Shown here piece by piece: positions 60,593 through 64,000 of a stretch of 64,000 nucleotides of DNA (positions are counted from its first letter, which is position 1; each line of letters begins with the position of its first letter). The position numbers were made by a program, and so were the translations under genes. The notes beneath the pieces are model-generated. The model did no database searches. It was not told where the DNA came from and worked only from the letters and a program-made list of their open reading frames with translations. This DNA comes from Planotetraspora kaengkrachanensis. Lineage in GTDB: Bacteria > Actinomycetota > Actinomycetes > Streptosporangiales > Streptosporangiaceae. The stretch lies in contig NZ_BONV01000001.1 in assembly GCF_016862895.1 (NCBI RefSeq), forward strand, positions 372,001-436,000. Reading direction: 5' to 3'.

Positions 60593-61246
60593 TCAGGCGG
60601 TGAGGTCGATCCGCTGCCCGTTGACCTCTGCGGGTTCGCGGTCCCAGAGCGCCTCGACGGAGCGCGCGAGATCGTCCACGTCGGTGAACCCCTTGTACGC
60701 CTTGCCGGGGTTCGCCGCCCTCATCCCATCGTCCACCAGTGCGGTGATAACCAGGATCGCGGCCGCGGACGACGTGCCCTTCAGGGAGTCCGCGAGCGAC
60801 AGCGTCCACGCCTCGGCGGCCGCCTTGGCCGCCGCGTAGGCCGCGTTCGTCCGCGTCGGCGCCTGGGCCGCCTTCGCCGAGACGATGACGAACCGGCCGT
60901 TCTCACTGACCCGCAGCAGCGGCTCGAACGCCAGGGAGACGTTCTGCAGGGTTCTGATCAGCAGCCCGTGCAGCAGGTCCCAGTCCTCGAGCGAGGTGTC
61001 GGCGAAGGTCTTGGACCCGCGCCATCCCCCGACGAGGTGCACGATCCCGTCGACCCGGCCGTGCTCCGCCTCGACCCGCTCCGCCAGCTTCCGTACGGCT
61101 GACGCGTCCTGGAGGTCGACGGCCAGGGCGCCGTCGCCCCCCGACCTGTTCACGGCGATGACGGTATCGCCGAGCTCGGTGAACCGCCGGACGACGGCCC
61201 GCCCCGACGGGCTGCCCATGCCCGTGACCAGAATGACCCTGCTCAA
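60593..61246 (-). CDS. Short-chain dehydrogenase/reductase
   Basis: The TTG at 61246 (AGGTGGG 7 nt upstream) gives MSRVILVTGMGSPSGRAVVR, a standard SDR start; a GTG at 61258 is the alternative. About 217 residues. Rossmann motif TGMGSPSG (TGxxxGxG variant), NNAG-like position LVGGWRGS, Ser in FVIVSAKAAQ and the catalytic Tyr-x-x-x-Lys in NAAYAAAKAAAEAWT. The cofactor pair Asn-Arg after beta2 (IAVNRSG) suggests NADP. It lies 31 bp downstream of the DUF6421 gene and 32 bp upstream of the aldolase gene, so all three are one transcript. Confidence 0.88.
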   Translation of the reverse strand: MSRVILVTGMGSPSGRAVVRRFTELGDTVIAVNRSGGDGALAVDLQDASAVRKLAERVEAEHGRVDGIVHLVGGWRGSKTFADTSLEDWDLLHGLLIRTLQNVSLAFEPLLRVSENGRFVIVSAKAAQAPTRTNAAYAAAKAAAEAWTLSLADSLKGTSSAAAILVITALVDDGMRAANPGKAYKGFTDVDDLARSVEALWDREPAEVNGQRIDLTA

Positions 61247-61277
61247 ACGATGACCCACCTTTCGAACGGGTCAGGGT

Positions 61278-63371
61278 TCACGCCCTGATGCCCCGCGTGG
61301 ACTCGACCACGTCGGTGAGCTTACGACGCAGCGCCTCATAGAACATGCTCAGGGGGAACTCATCGGGCAGGACGGCGTTGACCATCGCCTTCTGCTCCTC
61401 CGGCAGCGCCTGGACGCCCTGGCTCCACACCGACGCCGGATGCGGCGCGACGTACGCGGCCACGAGCCGGTGGGCGGCGAGCCAGTGGGCCAGCTTGGAC
61501 CTGTCGATGCCGTCGCGGTAGAGCGTCTCGACCTCGCCCCGGAGTTCGGCCACCCCGTCGGCGACCTTGGCCCAGTCGATGAAGAGCCTGTTGTCGGTCC
61601 AGCGGACGATGCCGCGCCGGTGCAGGTAGGCGAACAGCAGTTGCCCGCCGAGCCCGTCGTAGTTGCGCACCCGCTCACCGGTGATCGGGAAGCGGAACAG
61701 CCGGTCGAACAGGATCGCGTACTGCACGTACCGTGCGTGCGGCACGCCGTCGATCTCGAGCTTCACCGCCTCACCGAACGCGGTCAGGTCGCAGCGCAGC
61801 TCCTCGAGCGTGTAGAGCCAGTACGGCATGCGCTGCTTGATCATGAACGGGTCGAACGGCAGGTCGCCGTGGCTGTGGGTGCGGTCGTGCACCAGGTCCC
61901 ACAGGACGAAGGTGTCCTGGGCCAGTTCCTGCGACGCGAGCAGCCTGGCCGCGTCCGGCGGCAGCGCCAGCTTGAGGGTGGCGGCGGCCGCCTCGCTGAC
62001 GGCGCGGAAGCGAGCGGCCTCCCGGTCGCAGAAGATGCCGCCCCACGAGAACCGCGGCGGCGTCTCGCGGACGGCGACGGTCTCGGGGAAGAGCACGGCC
62101 GAGTTGGTGTCGTAGCCGGAGGTGAAGTCCTCGAAGGCGATCGGCACGAACATCGGGTTGTCGTAGCCGTTCCGCTCCAGTTCCGCCAGCCAGTCGGGCC
62201 AGACGACGCGGATCCAGACCGCCTCGATGTTCCGGTTGGGGTTCCCGTTCTGCGTGTACATCGGGAAGACGACGAGGTGCTCGAGCCCGTCCACCCGCTG
62301 GGCGTCGGGGTGGAAGAGGTTCAGCGAGTCGAGGAAGTCGGGCACGCCGAGGCCGTCGGCCACCCACTTGCGCAGGTCGGCGACGACCGCCTCGAGGTAG
62401 TCCTTGTCGTGCGGGAACCGGGGCGTGAGCCGTACGACGTTGTCGCTGATCTCGGAGATCAGCTCGACGGCGCGGTCGCGGTCCTCGGTGATGGAGCCGT
62501 CCTTGGCCTGGAGCGGCCGGAGCGCCTCGACGGCGGCCTTGAGCGCGTTCCACGCGGCGTCCAGGCCTGCCGAGGCCTCGGAGCCGCCCGCGTCGCCCGC
62601 GGCGCCGTCCGGAATCCTGGCGGCCCAGGTGACGAGGTTGGTCCAGAGTTGCGCGTGGTCGAAGTCGCCGATCGAGTCGTCGCCGAACAGGTCGGAGTCG
62701 GCGAGAGCCACGACCCGGCCGCGCCCGTGCCGTACGGCAATGGCCAGCGGACGGCCTGCGGGATCGGCGGTCCCGGACGTCTCGAACAGCACCTCCGCGC
62801 CCTCAGGGGCGACGAGCGTGCCGGCCCGGTAGAAGCAGGCCTGCCCCACGCCGGCGAGCAGGTCCTGGTGCAGGCCCGGACCCTGGGCGCCGGCGCCGCG
62901 GACGCCGAGGACCCACGTCGCCACCTTGTTGTGGGAGCCGGAGGGGTCCTGGACGGTGGTGTGCTCGATGCCGACGCCGAAGCGGCCGAGCAGGTCGGCG
63001 AGGTTGTTCCCGTACTTGTCCTGCTCGCACTCGGCGAGCACGACGAGCCCTCCCCCGGCGGCGACGTACGCCTCGACGGCGTCGAGTTCCGCGTCGGTGA
63101 ACAAAGGGCTGCCCGCGCCGGTCGTCCGCTCCCAGCGATCCCCGGACGGGTGGGCGATCACGAACACGTCGTGCGGGTCGAGCACGGACGCGGTCACCTG
63201 CCCCACGGTGTGCGCGGTGACGGTCTGGCCGAGCCGCCGCAGGATGGCGGCGGCCGTCGAGTAGCCGCTGTCGTCGGGATGCGCGGGATTCATGGCCTCG
63301 GCGACTTCCCGCCTGATGGTCCATGCCTCGCTGTGCGCCTCATCGAACAGGACTGACGGGAATGCCCTCAT
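61278..63371 (-). CDS. DUF6421 family protein with N-terminal GATase1-like domain
   Basis: 697 residues from the ATG at 63371 (GGAGA 6 nt upstream); the ORF opens at 63443, but the extra residues are Cys-rich and unlikely. Residues 1-240 resemble a class I amidotransferase-like/DUF4350 fold (VLFDEAHSEAWTIRREVAEA; GGGLVVLAECEQDKYGNNLA; RHGRGRVVALADSDLFGDDS). The remainder is the DUF6421 domain with many conserved polar residues (WDLVHDRTHSHGDLPFDPFM, RMPYWLYTLEELRCDLTAFG). Function unknown. The operon with an SDR and threonine aldolase suggests a role in amino-acid-derived metabolism. Confidence 0.85.
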   Translation of the reverse strand: MRAFPSVLFDEAHSEAWTIRREVAEAMNPAHPDDSGYSTAAAILRRLGQTVTAHTVGQVTASVLDPHDVFVIAHPSGDRWERTTGAGSPLFTDAELDAVEAYVAAGGGLVVLAECEQDKYGNNLADLLGRFGVGIEHTTVQDPSGSHNKVATWVLGVRGAGAQGPGLHQDLLAGVGQACFYRAGTLVAPEGAEVLFETSGTADPAGRPLAIAVRHGRGRVVALADSDLFGDDSIGDFDHAQLWTNLVTWAARIPDGAAGDAGGSEASAGLDAAWNALKAAVEALRPLQAKDGSITEDRDRAVELISEISDNVVRLTPRFPHDKDYLEAVVADLRKWVADGLGVPDFLDSLNLFHPDAQRVDGLEHLVVFPMYTQNGNPNRNIEAVWIRVVWPDWLAELERNGYDNPMFVPIAFEDFTSGYDTNSAVLFPETVAVRETPPRFSWGGIFCDREAARFRAVSEAAAATLKLALPPDAARLLASQELAQDTFVLWDLVHDRTHSHGDLPFDPFMIKQRMPYWLYTLEELRCDLTAFGEAVKLEIDGVPHARYVQYAILFDRLFRFPITGERVRNYDGLGGQLLFAYLHRRGIVRWTDNRLFIDWAKVADGVAELRGEVETLYRDGIDRSKLAHWLAAHRLVAAYVAPHPASVWSQGVQALPEEQKAMVNAVLPDEFPLSMFYEALRRKLTDVVESTRGIRA

Positions 63372-63629
63372 GAAATATCTCCTGCACTTTGCGCCATCTG
63401 CACAAAAATATACACAAAGACTACGCATGCACCGATAAGTCACCCGTGGCGAGGAGATCGACTACCGTCGGCGACGAGGGTCCGCATGGGTGGTCGGCCG
63501 TCCGACATGAACGCCCACGGGCGCCCTAACTGCCGCAAAACCCGAAAAAACTGGAGATTTCGAAGATCGGCGAGCCTCCGGAGACCCCGGAGATCTCTGA
63601 AGATCCTGCGCTACCGCCTAGCGCCTCCG

Positions 63630-63658
63630 CCCGAACTCTTCGATCTTGGAGGTTCGGG
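63630..63658. terminator. Hairpin CCCGAAC / GTTCGGG
   Basis: CCCGAAC and GTTCGGG form a perfect 7-bp stem with a 15-nt loop, downstream of the last repeat array and upstream of the DUF6421 gene. It may end transcription of the gene entering from the right edge. The rest of 63444-63716 has many GGAGATCT/CGAAGATC-like short repeats but no gene. Confidence 0.5.
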
Positions 63659-63716
63659 TGCTCCGGCCCGGGTTCTCCGACCTGCGCTCTCGGTCTGGAG
63701 CTTCCACCGGGCCCTT

Positions 63717-63834
63717 GTGCATGATCACGAACCGCGTCGGCGCTGGTCGCGGGACACGTCGCCGAAACCGTGCATGATCACCCCGGGGATCGGCCCAGGT
63801 CATGAGAGTGACGGCCGAAAGTGTGCATGATCAC
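63717..63834 (-). repeat. 53-bp post-stop repeat array, cluster 3
   Basis: GTGCATGATCAC occurs at 63717, 63770 and 63823, exactly 53 bp apart. On the minus strand the array begins 23 bp after the stop of the Gfo/Idh-type gene at 63858. TTTCGGC-type sequence follows each core. Confidence 0.9.
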
Positions 63835-63857
63835 GCCGAGTCGGGGGGCGGGGGGCC

Positions 63858-64000
63858 TCAGGCGAGTTGCCGCTCGGCGTCCGCGATGATCTCCTGCATC
63901 CGCAGCCCGTGGCGGGCGTCGAGCGGATGCCCGCCACCGCGGCGGACGGTGCCGGCGAACTCCCGCGCCACGGCCGCGAACGCGTCGTCGCCGATCTCGG
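63858..64000 (-). CDS. Gfo/Idh/MocA-type oxidoreductase, C-terminal end (cut by window)
   Basis: The reverse strand is open from the right window edge to a TGA at 63858. The 46 visible residues read EIGDDAFAAVAREFAGTVRR, GGGHPLDARHGLRMQEIIAD, AERQLA. The pattern Asp-Ala/Gly-Leu-Arg-x-Gln near the end is typical of the C-terminus of NAD-dependent Gfo/Idh/MocA sugar oxidoreductases. The start is outside the window. It is followed by a 53-bp repeat array. Confidence 0.55.
   Translation of the reverse strand, partial: EIGDDAFAAVAREFAGTVRRGGGHPLDARHGLRMQEIIADAERQLA

Overview
This is a high-GC window with strong G/C third-position bias and many GTG or TTG starts. It also has actinobacterial signatures: an NpdG-like F420 enzyme, GlnE, DUF3105/DUF305, PucR, an Excalibur domain and a CBU_0592 protein. 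The order glnE - glnA2-type glutamine synthetase - nadE - panB resembles the SCO2234-SCO2256 stretch of Streptomyces coelicolor, so the core is a conserved actinomycete segment. The overall gene set fits a Streptosporangiales-like genome, but I cannot name the genus from sequence alone.

Layout. 0-10.7 kb is a patchwork of small accessory genes: a cut isochorismatase-fold hydrolase, an IS5-type transposase tail, DinB, a MarR-GNAT fusion, SMI1/KNR4, 2H, HIT and PLP proteins, a fused double kinase and a zinc-less M48-like protein. 10.7-16.9 kb holds regulators, alpha/beta hydrolases and SnoaL/NTF2-like proteins. 17-23 kb carries glnE, a class I amidotransferase, a hydrolase and a hotdog protein. 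23.2-27.25 kb is a decayed integrative element, or two tandem ones. It is bounded by three copies of the 3' end of the glutamine synthetase gene and ends in a truncated tyrosine integrase. 27-45 kb returns to core metabolism: glnA2 with a GlnR-like box, nadE, panB, PLP enzymes, efflux pumps with their regulators, npdG and a secreted lipase. 45-48.5 kb has map and a copC-copD/ctaG copper operon. 48.6-54 kb has an XRE-TPR regulator with a divergent 44-residue exported peptide, then PucR facing an orphan xanthine-dehydrogenase large subunit. 54-59 kb has an Excalibur/SecD-P1-like surface protein, ald, DUF3105, DUF305 and DUF3467. 59.5-63.4 kb is a three-gene operon (DUF6421, SDR, threonine aldolase), followed by a cut Gfo/Idh-type gene.

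Three observations stand out. (1) The XRE-TPR regulator and the tiny signal-peptide gene are divergent, 53 bp apart, with a 13-bp palindrome between them. This has the architecture of an RRNPP-type peptide-pheromone circuit, which is mainly known from Firmicutes. (2) Arrays of a 53-bp unit begin 6-23 bp after the stop codons of four genes. Each unit starts with GTGATCATGCAC in the sense of the gene it follows, and the spacing is almost exactly 53 bp. (3) The 3' end of the glutamine synthetase gene appears to be an integration hotspot. Three copies share a 37-bp identical core, and each displaced copy still reads as an in-frame tail with its own stop codon.

The genes work together mainly in nitrogen and polyamine metabolism (glnE, glnA2, the amidotransferase, nadE, ald, and PucR with xanthine dehydrogenase), cofactor synthesis (panB, nadE), copper handling (copC/copD and perhaps DUF305) and efflux. 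Several convergent gene pairs are separated by clear bidirectional hairpin terminators.
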